Shown piece by piece: positions 53,742-61,877 of a DNA stretch of 64,000 bases. The notes below the pieces were generated by a model. The model saw only the letters and a program-made list of their open reading frames with translations. It did no database searches and was not told the origin of the DNA. The translations under genes were made by a program, and so were the position numbers. This DNA is from Bacteroidia bacterium (GTDB lineage: Bacteria; Bacteroidota; Bacteroidia; 2-12-FULL-35-15): positions 427,426-491,425 of the forward strand of contig JAURXZ010000008.1 in NCBI GenBank assembly GCA_030654175.1. Reading direction: 5' to 3'. How positions within the stretch are numbered: position 1 is the stretch's first letter; every line of letters starts with the position of its first letter.

Positions 53742-54398
53742 ATGTTATTTCTTCAGGTAAAATATCTTGTTGCAAAAGAAGTGAAGCTTGAAATGCGTAA
53801 TAAATATGCCTTAGGAGGTATTTTATTATATGTGGTTTCAACCATATTTGTGAGTTATTTGTCTTTTAAACAAATTATCAATCCTGCCACCTGGAACGCT
53901 TTGTTCTGGATCATTTTGCTTTTTGCCTCTATTAATGGTGTTGCTAAAAGTTTTTTAAATGAAACACGCGGTAAGTTGTTGTATCTCTATACATTGGTGA
54001 GCCCCCAGGCGGTTATCCTTTCTAAAATTATTTATAATTCCTTATTGCTCATTGTTTTATCAGGATTATGTTTATTTGTGTACTCGGTATTCATTGGCAA
54101 CATTATTCAAGATCTATCCTTATTTTTACTTACGCTTTTATTGGGAAGTATTGGTTTTTCATCACTGTTAACAATGGTTTCGGCAATTGCATCCAAAACA
54201 AGCAATAACTTTACATTAATGGCCATCTTAAGTTTTCCGATAATGGTTCCATTGTTGATGGTACTGATCAAACTTTCAAGAAATGCCATTGATGGTTTGG
54301 AGAATTGGGACTTAAACTATTTGATGGTTTTGGTGTTTTTAAATATTATAATTATCGCTTTATCTTATTTATTATTTCGTTATCTTTGGCGTGATTAA
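53742..54398 (+). CDS. ccmB: Heme exporter permease CcmB
   Basis: 218 aa from the ATG at 53742. The frame is open from 53613, but the extra 43 residues cover a dispersed palindrome and lack homology. Six transmembrane helices. Family motifs: EVKLEMRNKYALGGILLYVVSTIFVSYLSF, WNALFWIILLFASING and NETRGKLLYLYTLVSPQ. In System I cytochrome c maturation CcmB is the membrane part of the CcmAB ABC transporter; a ccmA is not adjacent here. First gene of ccmBCDEF. Confidence 0.92.
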   Translation: MLFLQVKYLVAKEVKLEMRNKYALGGILLYVVSTIFVSYLSFKQIINPATWNALFWIILLFASINGVAKSFLNETRGKLLYLYTLVSPQAVILSKIIYNSLLLIVLSGLCLFVYSVFIGNIIQDLSLFLLTLLLGSIGFSSLLTMVSAIASKTSNNFTLMAILSFPIMVPLLMVLIKLSRNAIDGLENWDLNYLMVLVFLNIIIIALSYLLFRYLWRD

Positions 54399-54525
54399 AA
54401 GCCCCTCAAATCTTCATTTTTGTGGAGAATTTAAATGATAAAAAAATCAGAGGGCGTACAAAATTTTTAAATAAATCAATCAAAATTTCTTCCCGCCAAT
54501 TGGCTGGAGGTTTTAAGGCTTTCAA

Positions 54526-55191
54526 ATGAAAAAAAATTGGTGGAAAATAATTGCGGTACTGTTTGTACTGTACACCATTATTGCAGGATTTCTCTTTAAA
54601 GTACCGGCCCAGCCTATTCTTCACGAAACCATTCGTAATTTATATTTTCATGTGCCCATGTGGTTTAGCATGATGACCATCCTGTTTGTTTCTCTTTGGC
54701 ATAGTATTAAAGGCCTGAGTAATTCTAATATTGAAAGCGATATTGTGGCTTCACAGGCTGCTCATACAGGAATGTTAGTTGGAGCGCTTGGACTCATCAC
54801 TGGTTCGTTATGGGCGAAATACACCTGGGGTGCCTGGTGGGTAGCGGATACCAAATTAAACGGTGCCGCCATTACAATGCTCATTTATCTGGCCTATTTT
54901 GTATTACGTGGTTCTATTGATGAAGAACAAAAACGTGCCCGTATTGCAGCTGTTTACAACATATTTGCCTATGTAATGCTTATCGTATTTTTAATGATCT
55001 TACCGCGCCTTAGTGATTCACTGCACCCTGGAAATGGTGGTAATCCGGGTTTTAACCAGTACGATCTGGATAGTAACATGCGCCTGGTATTTTATCCTGC
55101 AGTAATTGGTTGGATTTTACTTACTGTGTGGATATTTACGTTGCGTGTACGTCTTGAAAAAATAAAACGAAAAACTTTAATAGATGAATAG
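54526..55191 (+). CDS. ccmC: Cytochrome c maturation protein CcmC
   Basis: 221 aa with six TM helices. The tryptophan-rich heme-handling motif WGAWWVADTKL lies between helices 3 and 4, with the conserved periplasmic histidines in YFHVPMWFSM and SDSLHPG. CcmC presents heme to CcmE on the periplasmic side. The start of ccmD overlaps its stop by 8 bp. Confidence 0.95.
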   Translation: MKKNWWKIIAVLFVLYTIIAGFLFKVPAQPILHETIRNLYFHVPMWFSMMTILFVSLWHSIKGLSNSNIESDIVASQAAHTGMLVGALGLITGSLWAKYTWGAWWVADTKLNGAAITMLIYLAYFVLRGSIDEEQKRARIAAVYNIFAYVMLIVFLMILPRLSDSLHPGNGGNPGFNQYDLDSNMRLVFYPAVIGWILLTVWIFTLRVRLEKIKRKTLIDE

Positions 55192-55417
55192 CTTGTATAA
55201 AAAAATCGTAACAGTATTGGGTATGTTGATTTTATCCGTTACTGCATTTGCACAGGATAAATGTGAAAGGGTTGAAATGGCGGAAGGCCTTTATCAATCT
55301 GGTAAAATTTATGTAGTTGTTACAGTTCTTTCTATAATATTTACCGGAATTGTGGGTTATTTAATTATGCTGGACAGGAAGATCAGTAAACTGGAGAAAG
55401 AGATCAAAAATAAGTAA
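55184..55417 (+). CDS. ccmD: CcmD-like small membrane protein
   Basis: 77 aa. A signal-like N-terminal segment (TVLGMLILSVTAFAQ) is followed by a single TM helix (VYVVVTVLSIIFTGIVGYLI-type, ~42-62) and a charged tail DRKISKLEKEIKNK. Position directly after ccmC with an 8-bp overlap identifies it; sequence alone would not. CcmD helps release holo-CcmE from CcmC. Confidence 0.8.
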   Translation: MNSLYKKIVTVLGMLILSVTAFAQDKCERVEMAEGLYQSGKIYVVVTVLSIIFTGIVGYLIMLDRKISKLEKEIKNK

Positions 55418-55462
55418 CCTCACCCCTTCCCCTCTCCAATTGGAGAGGGGAAGGGGTGAGGT
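55417..55462. repeat. 46-bp perfect loopless palindrome (family C) between ccmD and ccmE
   Basis: Arms 55417-55439 and 55440-55462 (core CACCCCTTCCCCTCTCC) are exact complements. It starts at the ccmD stop. A related palindrome is nested in the family B copy at 38.6 kb and a degenerate arm lies near 33466. It is very stable as an RNA hairpin, inside an operon. Confidence 0.92.
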
Positions 55463-55494
55463 AGAAAACGCATTTAAGAAAGAATAATAAAAAA

Positions 55495-55890
55495 ATGAAA
55501 AAGATACACATTGTCGGGATTGTAATTATTGCTGTTGCTATTGGAGCCATATTTACAACAATAAATAATACCAGTACTTATGCAAGTTTTACTGAAGCAG
55601 CAAAAGAACCAGGCAACGAATTTCACGTTGTTGGTAAATTAAATAAGGAAAAAGAAGCTGTTTATGAACCCAAAGTAAATGCAAACCTATTTACCTTTTA
55701 TATGATCGATAATAAAGGAGAAGAACGTAAAGTGATATTACACAAAAATAAACCTCAGGATTTTGAACGTTCCGAGCAGATCGTATTGATCGGCAAAATG
55801 GAAGGTGAAGAATTTGTGGCATCTGATATTTTAATGAAATGTCCATCAAAATACAACGATGGAAAACCACAGGAAACAGCATCAAAATAA
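55495..55890 (+). CDS. ccmE: Heme chaperone CcmE, CxxxY variant
   Basis: 131 aa. N-terminal TM anchor (IVGIVIIAVAIGAIFTTI), then the OB-fold core (FHVVGKLNKE, FTFYMIDNKGEERKV, FERSEQIVLIGKMEGEEFVA). The heme-binding motif is C-P-S-K-Y (~117-121) in place of the H-x-x-x-Y of proteobacterial CcmE, as in the variant System I of some archaea and sulfate reducers. It would attach heme through Cys. It is the fourth gene in the operon; a family C palindrome precedes it. Confidence 0.93.
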   Translation: MKKIHIVGIVIIAVAIGAIFTTINNTSTYASFTEAAKEPGNEFHVVGKLNKEKEAVYEPKVNANLFTFYMIDNKGEERKVILHKNKPQDFERSEQIVLIGKMEGEEFVASDILMKCPSKYNDGKPQETASK

Positions 55891-55902
55891 TTATCAATTT
55901 TG

Positions 55903-55933
55903 CAGTAAGCAATTCAAAAACCATTGCCTACTG
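55903..55933. repeat. Family E inverted repeat between ccmE and ccmF
   Basis: CAGTAAGCAAT / ATTGCCTACTG arms (one mismatch), degenerate copy of the element at 26235-26278. Confidence 0.7.
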
Positions 55934-55962
55934 TTTAATTGCCTATTGAATTAATTTAAATT

Positions 55963-58383
55963 ATGGAGTACATCGGTGAGCATTTATTGATCGGAAAAGT
56001 TGGAAATGTATTCGTTATTCTTTCCTTTGTTTTTGCACTTATAGCAAGCATCAGCTATTTTTTCGCTGCCCGCGATAATGAAGAGGCAGCATCATGGAAA
56101 CGTATTGCACGCATTTCTTTCCGGGTTCATGGATTATCGGTTATAGGTGTTGTTGCCACCTTATTTATCATGCTTCAAAATCACTATTTTGAGTATGAAT
56201 ACGTATGGCATCACAGCAATAAGGAAATGCCAATGCGTTATATTTTATCCTGCTTTTGGGAAGGGCAGGAGGGAAGCTTTTTACTTTGGAGCTTCTGGCA
56301 TGTGATCCTTGGTTTTATTTTACAACGTACCTCAAAAAATTGGGAAGCTCCTGTAATGGCCACCATTTCAATTGTACAGGCATTCCTGGCTTCAATGCTT
56401 TTAGGGATCTTTGTTTTTGAATATCGTATCGGAAGCAATCCTTTTACTGTTTTACTTCGTCAACACCCCGATTTTGCTAATATTCCTCTTTTTGACAACC
56501 CCAATTATTTAGAAAAATTAGATGGACGTGGTTTAAATCCTTTGCTTCAAAACTATTGGATGACCATACATCCGCCAACTCTGTTTTTAGGTTTTGCTTT
56601 AACTGTTGTTCCTTTTGCTTATGCCATTGCGGGTTTATGGAAAAAGCAGTTCAGCGAATGGTTGAAACCTGCATTACCCTGGACATTTTTTGGGATCATG
56701 GTTTTAGGAACCGGTGTATTAATGGGTGGCGCATGGGCTTATGAAGCATTGAGTTTTGGTGGCTTTTGGGCCTGGGATCCTGTAGAGAACGCATCATTGG
56801 TTCCCTGGTTAACATTAGTAGGTGCAGGGCACGTAATGCTTATCAGCCGCAACAATCCTCAATCCTTATTTATCACATTTCTATTATCCATACTTAGTTT
56901 TATACTGATATTATATTCTACATTCCTTACCCGTAGTGGTATTTTAGGTGAATCATCAGTTCATGCTTTTACTGATCTGGGTATGTCGGGCCAATTACTG
57001 ATCTATCTTTTTTTCTTTTTAATATTAGGAGTAGTTCTTATAACGATCAATTTTAAACACTTTCCAAAACAAAAAGAAGAAGAAGGTATTTGGTCCCGTG
57101 AATTCTGGATGTTCATTGGTGCCGTGGTACTGCTTGTTTCTTCCTTCCAGATCATGTTTTATACCTCCATGCCGGTATGGAACAAATTATTTAATTTGAA
57201 CAAGGCTCCTGCAAAGGATGTAATAGATTTTTACAATACATGGCAATTACCATTTGCCTTTTTAGTGACCTTATTAATTGCGGTTGGGCAGTATTTCAAA
57301 TATAAAAATACGGACATTAAATTTTTTGTGAAAAAGATCTCATTGTCATTTATAAGCGCATTATTGATCTCCGCAATAATGGGTTATTTCCTGAATTTCA
57401 GTAAACTGTTTTATTACCTGTTGCTCTTCTCATCGATATTTGCTGTTGCTGCAAATGCTGATTATATGATCCGCATATTAAAAGGCAATGTTAAAAAAGC
57501 AGGGGCATCTGTTTCGCATATCGGTTTTGCCCTGATATTGCTGGGAGCGTTGATTTCTACTTCTAAAAAAGATATTATTTCTCAGAATAGTTCAGGCCGC
57601 AGCATTGAAAGTTTGGGTGATAAAATGTCGAACAATGATAATATTTTATTGACCCAGGGAGATACACTACCAATGGGTAAATATTTTGTAACTTATACAG
57701 GAAAGCGCTTTGAGGGTATCAATATCTATTTTGATGTAATTTATTTCAGTAAAAATACGGATGGTAGTTTCAAAAAAGAATTTTCATTGGCCCCTCTTGT
57801 TCAAACCAATCCCCGCATGGGAAATGTTGCTGAGCCCGATACCCGCCACTTTTTAACTTTTGATGTGTATACCCATGTTACCTATGCTGATCTGGAAAGC
57901 TTAAAAGAAAAAAAGGCTGAAACCAAAGATGAATATTCCCTTGCTAAAAACTATACATTGAAAAAGGGCGATACTATTTATTCTTCCAATGCCATTATTA
58001 TTTTTGATTCACTTTCAACTTCTTTCGACAAAACTCCTTATAATTTAGAAAAGGATGATATTGCTGTAATGGCCCATCTTAGGGTGTTAGATGTTACTAA
58101 AAAACATCAGGCTAAGCCTTTATTTGTAATTCATAATAATATGATACAACCAATTGGATCAAAGGTTGATGAACTTGGATTACAATTTATGTTCTGGAAA
58201 CTCAATCCGAAAGACGGAAATATTGAGATCTCCGTGCAGGAAAAAAAGGAAAATGTTCGTGATTTTATTGTGATGCAGGCAATGATCTTCCCTTACATAA
58301 ATGTTTTGTGGATAGGTTGCATCATAATGGTAATTGGTACTGTACTTGCTATTTTGGAAAGATTAAAAAGAAGTTCAAATTAA
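55963..58383 (+). CDS. ccmF: Cytochrome c heme lyase CcmF
   Basis: 806 aa, about 14 TM helices. The CcmF/CcsA signature is GGFWAWDPVENASLVPWL (WWD-type, ~265-282), with heme-ligand histidines in NYWMTIHPPTLFLGF and SHIGFALILLGA. It also has the large periplasmic loop near the C-terminus (ISQNSSGRSIESLGDK...). It ligates heme from CcmE to CxxCH of apocytochromes. No ccmG/ccmH follows, so thiol-redox partners lie elsewhere or are replaced, as in the CxxxY CcmE variant system. Confidence 0.95.
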   Translation: MEYIGEHLLIGKVGNVFVILSFVFALIASISYFFAARDNEEAASWKRIARISFRVHGLSVIGVVATLFIMLQNHYFEYEYVWHHSNKEMPMRYILSCFWEGQEGSFLLWSFWHVILGFILQRTSKNWEAPVMATISIVQAFLASMLLGIFVFEYRIGSNPFTVLLRQHPDFANIPLFDNPNYLEKLDGRGLNPLLQNYWMTIHPPTLFLGFALTVVPFAYAIAGLWKKQFSEWLKPALPWTFFGIMVLGTGVLMGGAWAYEALSFGGFWAWDPVENASLVPWLTLVGAGHVMLISRNNPQSLFITFLLSILSFILILYSTFLTRSGILGESSVHAFTDLGMSGQLLIYLFFFLILGVVLITINFKHFPKQKEEEGIWSREFWMFIGAVVLLVSSFQIMFYTSMPVWNKLFNLNKAPAKDVIDFYNTWQLPFAFLVTLLIAVGQYFKYKNTDIKFFVKKISLSFISALLISAIMGYFLNFSKLFYYLLLFSSIFAVAANADYMIRILKGNVKKAGASVSHIGFALILLGALISTSKKDIISQNSSGRSIESLGDKMSNNDNILLTQGDTLPMGKYFVTYTGKRFEGINIYFDVIYFSKNTDGSFKKEFSLAPLVQTNPRMGNVAEPDTRHFLTFDVYTHVTYADLESLKEKKAETKDEYSLAKNYTLKKGDTIYSSNAIIIFDSLSTSFDKTPYNLEKDDIAVMAHLRVLDVTKKHQAKPLFVIHNNMIQPIGSKVDELGLQFMFWKLNPKDGNIEISVQEKKENVRDFIVMQAMIFPYINVLWIGCIIMVIGTVLAILERLKRSSN

Positions 58384-58475
58384 AATTTACTGCATAGACG
58401 CCTGGGCGCAGAGAAAATAAAAAAATCTTAGATTGTCCGTTATTGCTGTTAAAATATTTTTATTATTTATTTTTA

Positions 58476-59273
58476 ATGGAATTATCAAAATATAAAATAG
58501 TAATTATTGGTGCCGGGAATGTGGCCACACAGCTTGGTTTAGCATTAAAAAAATCAAAACATTCAATTGTTCAGGTTTATAGTAAACGTAAATCTTCTGC
58601 AAGTAAATTAGCACGATCCCTGAACTGCGATTTCACAAATTCTCCCGAAAAAATAGATACATCTGCTGATATTTATATTATTGCCGTAAACGATGATTCC
58701 ATCATTGAAGTGGCAAACCTGTTAAGATTAAAGGATAAAATCGTTGTACATACTTCAGGAAGTGTGGAAATGAATGTTTTAAAACCAATATCCAAAAACA
58801 TAGGAGTGTTTTATCCACTGCAAACATTTTCAAAAAATAAGATCGTTGATTTTAATGTTATCCCTGTTTGTCTGGAGGCCAATAATAGTGCTACGTTTAA
58901 AGTGCTTCAAACCCTTGCAAAAAGTATTAGCAGCAATGTGCAAAAAATAAATTCGGAACAGCGAAAAAACATTCATCTTGCTGCTGTGTTTGCATGTAAT
59001 TTCAGCAATCACTTATATACAATTGCTTCCTCTATTTTAGGATCCGCGAATATATCATTTGATGTTTTGAAACCTTTGATAGACGAAACCGCTAAAAAGA
59101 TAAAAAACACTGATCCCGTTGAAGCGCAAACCGGTCCTGCGGTGCGTAGTGATGTAAAAACGATCAATAACCATTTGAAAATGCTTTCGGGTAATAAAGA
59201 ATATCGTCAACTTTATAAGTTGATCAGTAAAAGTATAAGTGATTCAAATAAGAGTAAAAATGCTGTAAATTAG
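58476..59273 (+). CDS. Rossmann-fold oxidoreductase with DUF2520 domain
   Basis: 265 aa from the ATG at 58476; a TTG 33 bp upstream would add a hydrophobic stretch. IVIIGAGNVATQLGLALKKS is the NADP-binding loop. The C-terminal domain (FYPLQTFSKNKIVDFNVIPVCLE, NHLYTIASSILGSANISFDVLKPLIDETAKKI, AQTGPAVRSD) is DUF2520, structurally like ketopantoate reductase/F420-dependent reductases. Substrate unknown. kdsC follows 5 bp later in a common operon. Confidence 0.88.
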   Translation: MELSKYKIVIIGAGNVATQLGLALKKSKHSIVQVYSKRKSSASKLARSLNCDFTNSPEKIDTSADIYIIAVNDDSIIEVANLLRLKDKIVVHTSGSVEMNVLKPISKNIGVFYPLQTFSKNKIVDFNVIPVCLEANNSATFKVLQTLAKSISSNVQKINSEQRKNIHLAAVFACNFSNHLYTIASSILGSANISFDVLKPLIDETAKKIKNTDPVEAQTGPAVRSDVKTINNHLKMLSGNKEYRQLYKLISKSISDSNKSKNAVN

Positions 59274-59278
59274 TAGCC

Positions 59279-59776
59279 ATGGAAAATTTTAAAACCAAAT
59301 TAACACGTGTAACAACTTTTATTTTTGATATTGATGGCGTGCTTACTGATGGCTCTGTAACACTTATGCCTGATGGTGAACAATTACGCACCATGAATAT
59401 TAAAGATGGTTACGCCTTACAGCTGGCTATAAAAAAAGGATATAGAATTGCTATTATTTCCGGTGGAAAATCAGAAAGTGTCCGTAAACGACTTAATGGA
59501 TTAGGTGTTTTTGATGTGTATTTGGGGTGCGATAATAAAATAGAGACGTATGATGAATTCCTACTTACATACGAGATCGATCCTGATGAAATACTTTACA
59601 TGGGGGATGATGTGCCGGATTATGAAGTAATGAAACGCATTGGAGTACCCACCTGCCCGAAAGATTCTTCTCAGGAGATCATAGATATCTCCATTTATGT
59701 ATCTCATAAAAATGGTGGCAAAGGTTGTGTGCGTGATGTAATAGAACAAGTGATGCGGGTGCAGGGTAAGTGGTAA
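59279..59776 (+). CDS. kdsC: KdsC-type HAD phosphatase
   Basis: 165 aa. The HAD motif I is FIFDIDGVLTDGS with two Asp residues. Motif II is AIISGGKS, and motif IV is ILYMGDDVPDYEVMKRIG. Size and lack of a cap match tetrameric KdsC (3-deoxy-D-manno-octulosonate 8-phosphate phosphatase), which supplies Kdo for LPS. A related role on N-acylneuraminate-9-P cannot be excluded. Operon with the DUF2520 gene. Confidence 0.92.
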   Translation: MENFKTKLTRVTTFIFDIDGVLTDGSVTLMPDGEQLRTMNIKDGYALQLAIKKGYRIAIISGGKSESVRKRLNGLGVFDVYLGCDNKIETYDEFLLTYEIDPDEILYMGDDVPDYEVMKRIGVPTCPKDSSQEIIDISIYVSHKNGGKGCVRDVIEQVMRVQGKW

Positions 59777-59878
59777 AGAAGAAGTTATCAATGAGAGAAT
59801 TTAAGAATTTATCGTAGGCAATTTAGCAAACGCAGTTTCGTAAATTCGAAACGATTAGCTATTTATAACCAAAAAGGC

Positions 59879-61207
59879 ATGAAAAATATTTTAGTAATAG
59901 GCGCTGGGCGCTCCGCATCATCTTTAATTAAATATCTTTTAGATAATTCTATAAAGGAAAGCTGGAATGTGACTGTTGGTGATATTTCCCTTGATCTGGT
60001 AAAACAAAAAACGGCAAATCATCCGAATGCTCGTGCAATTGTTTTTGATATCACTAATGATAGTCAACGTGAAGAAGAGATAAAGCGCGCTGACATTGTA
60101 GTTTCAATGTTGCCTGCATCCATGCATCTTGATGTAGCAAAAGATTGTGTTCGTTTCAAAAAACATTTAGCAACAGCATCCTATGTTTCAAAAGAGATGG
60201 CAGAACTGGACGCGGAAGCAAAAGCTGCCGGTATTATTTTAATGAATGAAATTGGTCTGGATCCGGGCATCGATCATGCTTCTGCTATGAAAGTGATTGA
60301 CCATATTCATGCACAAGGTGGGGAATTAACTTCTTTCAAATCTTATTGCGGAGGCTTGGTTGCCCCCGAAAATAATGATAATCCATGGGGTTATAAATTT
60401 TCATGGAATCCACGTAATGTGGTACTTGCCGGACAAGGTACCGCTCAGTATATTGAGAATAATGAATATAAATATATTCCATATAACCGTTTGTTCACAC
60501 AAACAAATACCATTGAAATCGATGGCTATGGTGCTTTTGAAGCGTATGCAAATCGTGATTCATTATCCTATCGTAAATTTTATAATATTCCTGCTATTCC
60601 AACCATGCTGCGAGGAACCTTACGTATGCCGGGATACTGCAAAGCATGGAATGTATTTGTGAAATTAGGTTTTACAGATGATACTTATAAAATAGAAGCA
60701 TCCGATAAATTAACTTATAGGCAACTTTTAGAAGCTTTTTTACCTGCCGGCAAAAAATCCACAAAAGAAAAACTGATCGTATTTATGGGTCCTGAAGCAG
60801 ATGCCGAAATAATGAGCAAAATAGAATGGCTTGGTGTATTCGAAGAAAAAAAAATACGACTGGCCAATGCAAGCCCTGCACAAATACTTCAGGATCTATT
60901 GGAAGAAAAATGGAAATTACAAGAGCATGATAAAGACATGATCGTAATGCAGCATCAGTTTGAGATCCGAAACGCAAAATCCGAAATCAGAAACATCACA
61001 TCTTCATTAGTAGTAAAAGGTGAAGATCAAACATACACTGCAATGGCAAAAACAGTAGGTTTGCCATTGGCCATCACTACTAAATTAATTTTGCAAGGCA
61101 AGATAAATGCACGAGGTGTGGTTATACCAACCACTAAAGATATTTACGAACCATTATTGGCAGAATTAGAATCCTTCGGAATTAAATTTGTGGAGGTTGA
61201 GTTGTAA
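59879..61207 (+). CDS. Saccharopine dehydrogenase-like enzyme
   Basis: 442 aa. Rossmann N-terminus ILVIGAGRSASSLIKYLLD, then IVVSMLPASMHLDVAKDC and LATASYVSKEMAELDAEA. GLDPGIDHASAMKVID and FKSYCGGLVAPENNDNPWGYKFSWNPRNVVLAGQGTA, given here in parts, are the saccharopine dehydrogenase (LYS9/LKR-SDH) core. It may act in lysine degradation via saccharopine, or as carboxynorspermidine dehydrogenase-like; lysine is the better fit. No LKR partner is adjacent. Confidence 0.88.
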   Translation: MKNILVIGAGRSASSLIKYLLDNSIKESWNVTVGDISLDLVKQKTANHPNARAIVFDITNDSQREEEIKRADIVVSMLPASMHLDVAKDCVRFKKHLATASYVSKEMAELDAEAKAAGIILMNEIGLDPGIDHASAMKVIDHIHAQGGELTSFKSYCGGLVAPENNDNPWGYKFSWNPRNVVLAGQGTAQYIENNEYKYIPYNRLFTQTNTIEIDGYGAFEAYANRDSLSYRKFYNIPAIPTMLRGTLRMPGYCKAWNVFVKLGFTDDTYKIEASDKLTYRQLLEAFLPAGKKSTKEKLIVFMGPEADAEIMSKIEWLGVFEEKKIRLANASPAQILQDLLEEKWKLQEHDKDMIVMQHQFEIRNAKSEIRNITSSLVVKGEDQTYTAMAKTVGLPLAITTKLILQGKINARGVVIPTTKDIYEPLLAELESFGIKFVEVEL

Positions 61208-61224
61208 GCAATTCTGCGTGTGTA

Positions 61225-61354
61225 GGTCATTTCGAGTTTATCGAGAAACGTGGGCAGGCAATTGATGTTGCAATTATTAAGAAGAACGATTACGTTTGCC
61301 AATTGAAACTGATAAATCTATGTGGGTTGGTCATTTCGAGTTTATCGAGAAACG
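61225..61354 (+). repeat. Two family A repeats upstream of the GIY-YIG gene
   Basis: Two identical 26-bp copies (GGTCATTTCGAGTTTATCGA plus GAAACG) at 61225-61250 and 61329-61354, 104 bp apart, same orientation. Confidence 0.92.
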
Positions 61355-61385
61355 AGCGCAAGCAATAACAGGCTATAATTATTAA

Positions 61386-61676
61386 ATGAACTATTATGTT
61401 TATATACTTAAATGTGCTGATAGCAAATATTACACAGGTATTACCAATAATTTAGAAAGGCGATTCGAAGAACATCAACAAGGAATAAATAAAAATTGTT
61501 ATACGTTTGCCAGAAGGCCATTAGAATTAGTGTATAAAATAAACTTCACAAAACCGGAAGAGGCCATAAAGTGGGAGAAAAAAATAAAAGATTGGAGTAG
61601 AAAAAAGAAGGAAGCGTTAATGATGGAGAATTGGAATGATTTAATAGAATTTTCAAAGAAAAAAACAAAAATATAA
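61386..61676 (+). CDS. Small GIY-YIG endonuclease-domain protein
   Basis: 96 aa, essentially one GIY-YIG domain. YYVYILKCADSKYYTGITNN supplies the two Tyr strands (the G-I-Y triplet is diverged to Y-V-Y, then Y-T-G), followed by LERRFEEHQQG with catalytic Arg, an Asn in NKNC and the Glu in KINFTKPEEAIKWEKKIKDW. The C-terminus is basic. Belongs to the YhbQ/URI-type single-domain group (excinuclease-like). It is flanked by two pairs of family A repeats in opposite orientation, pointing to a mobile or multicopy unit. Confidence 0.9.
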   Translation: MNYYVYILKCADSKYYTGITNNLERRFEEHQQGINKNCYTFARRPLELVYKINFTKPEEAIKWEKKIKDWSRKKKEALMMENWNDLIEFSKKKTKI

Positions 61677-61805
61677 GCATCATCGCATGCTCTCCCACGT
61701 TTCTCGATAAACTCGAAATGACCCGCGCACATTGAAAAAATAAGCATCATCCCACGCTCTCCCACGTTTCTCGATAAACTCGAAATGACCCGCCCGCATT
61801 GAATA
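61675..61805 (-). repeat. Tandem 67-bp repeat containing two family A copies, downstream of GIY-YIG
   Basis: Two inverted family A copies at 61698-61723 and 61765-61790, 67 bp apart. The flanking words GCATCATC, GCTCTCCCACG and CCCGC also repeat, so a 67-bp unit was duplicated in tandem. Orientation is opposite to the upstream pair. Confidence 0.9.
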
Positions 61806-61818
61806 AATTTTGCATCAA

Positions 61819-61862
61819 AAAAAAGAGTCCCGTTCTTCTCATGAAGAACGGGACTCTTTTTT
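61819..61862. terminator. Bidirectional terminator
   Basis: 19-bp perfect arms (core GAGTCCCGTTCTT) with a 6-nt loop, A-run and T-run at the ends, 16 bp past the esterase stop (minus strand). Confidence 0.93.
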
Positions 61863-61877
61863 ATAGAAAAACAACGA

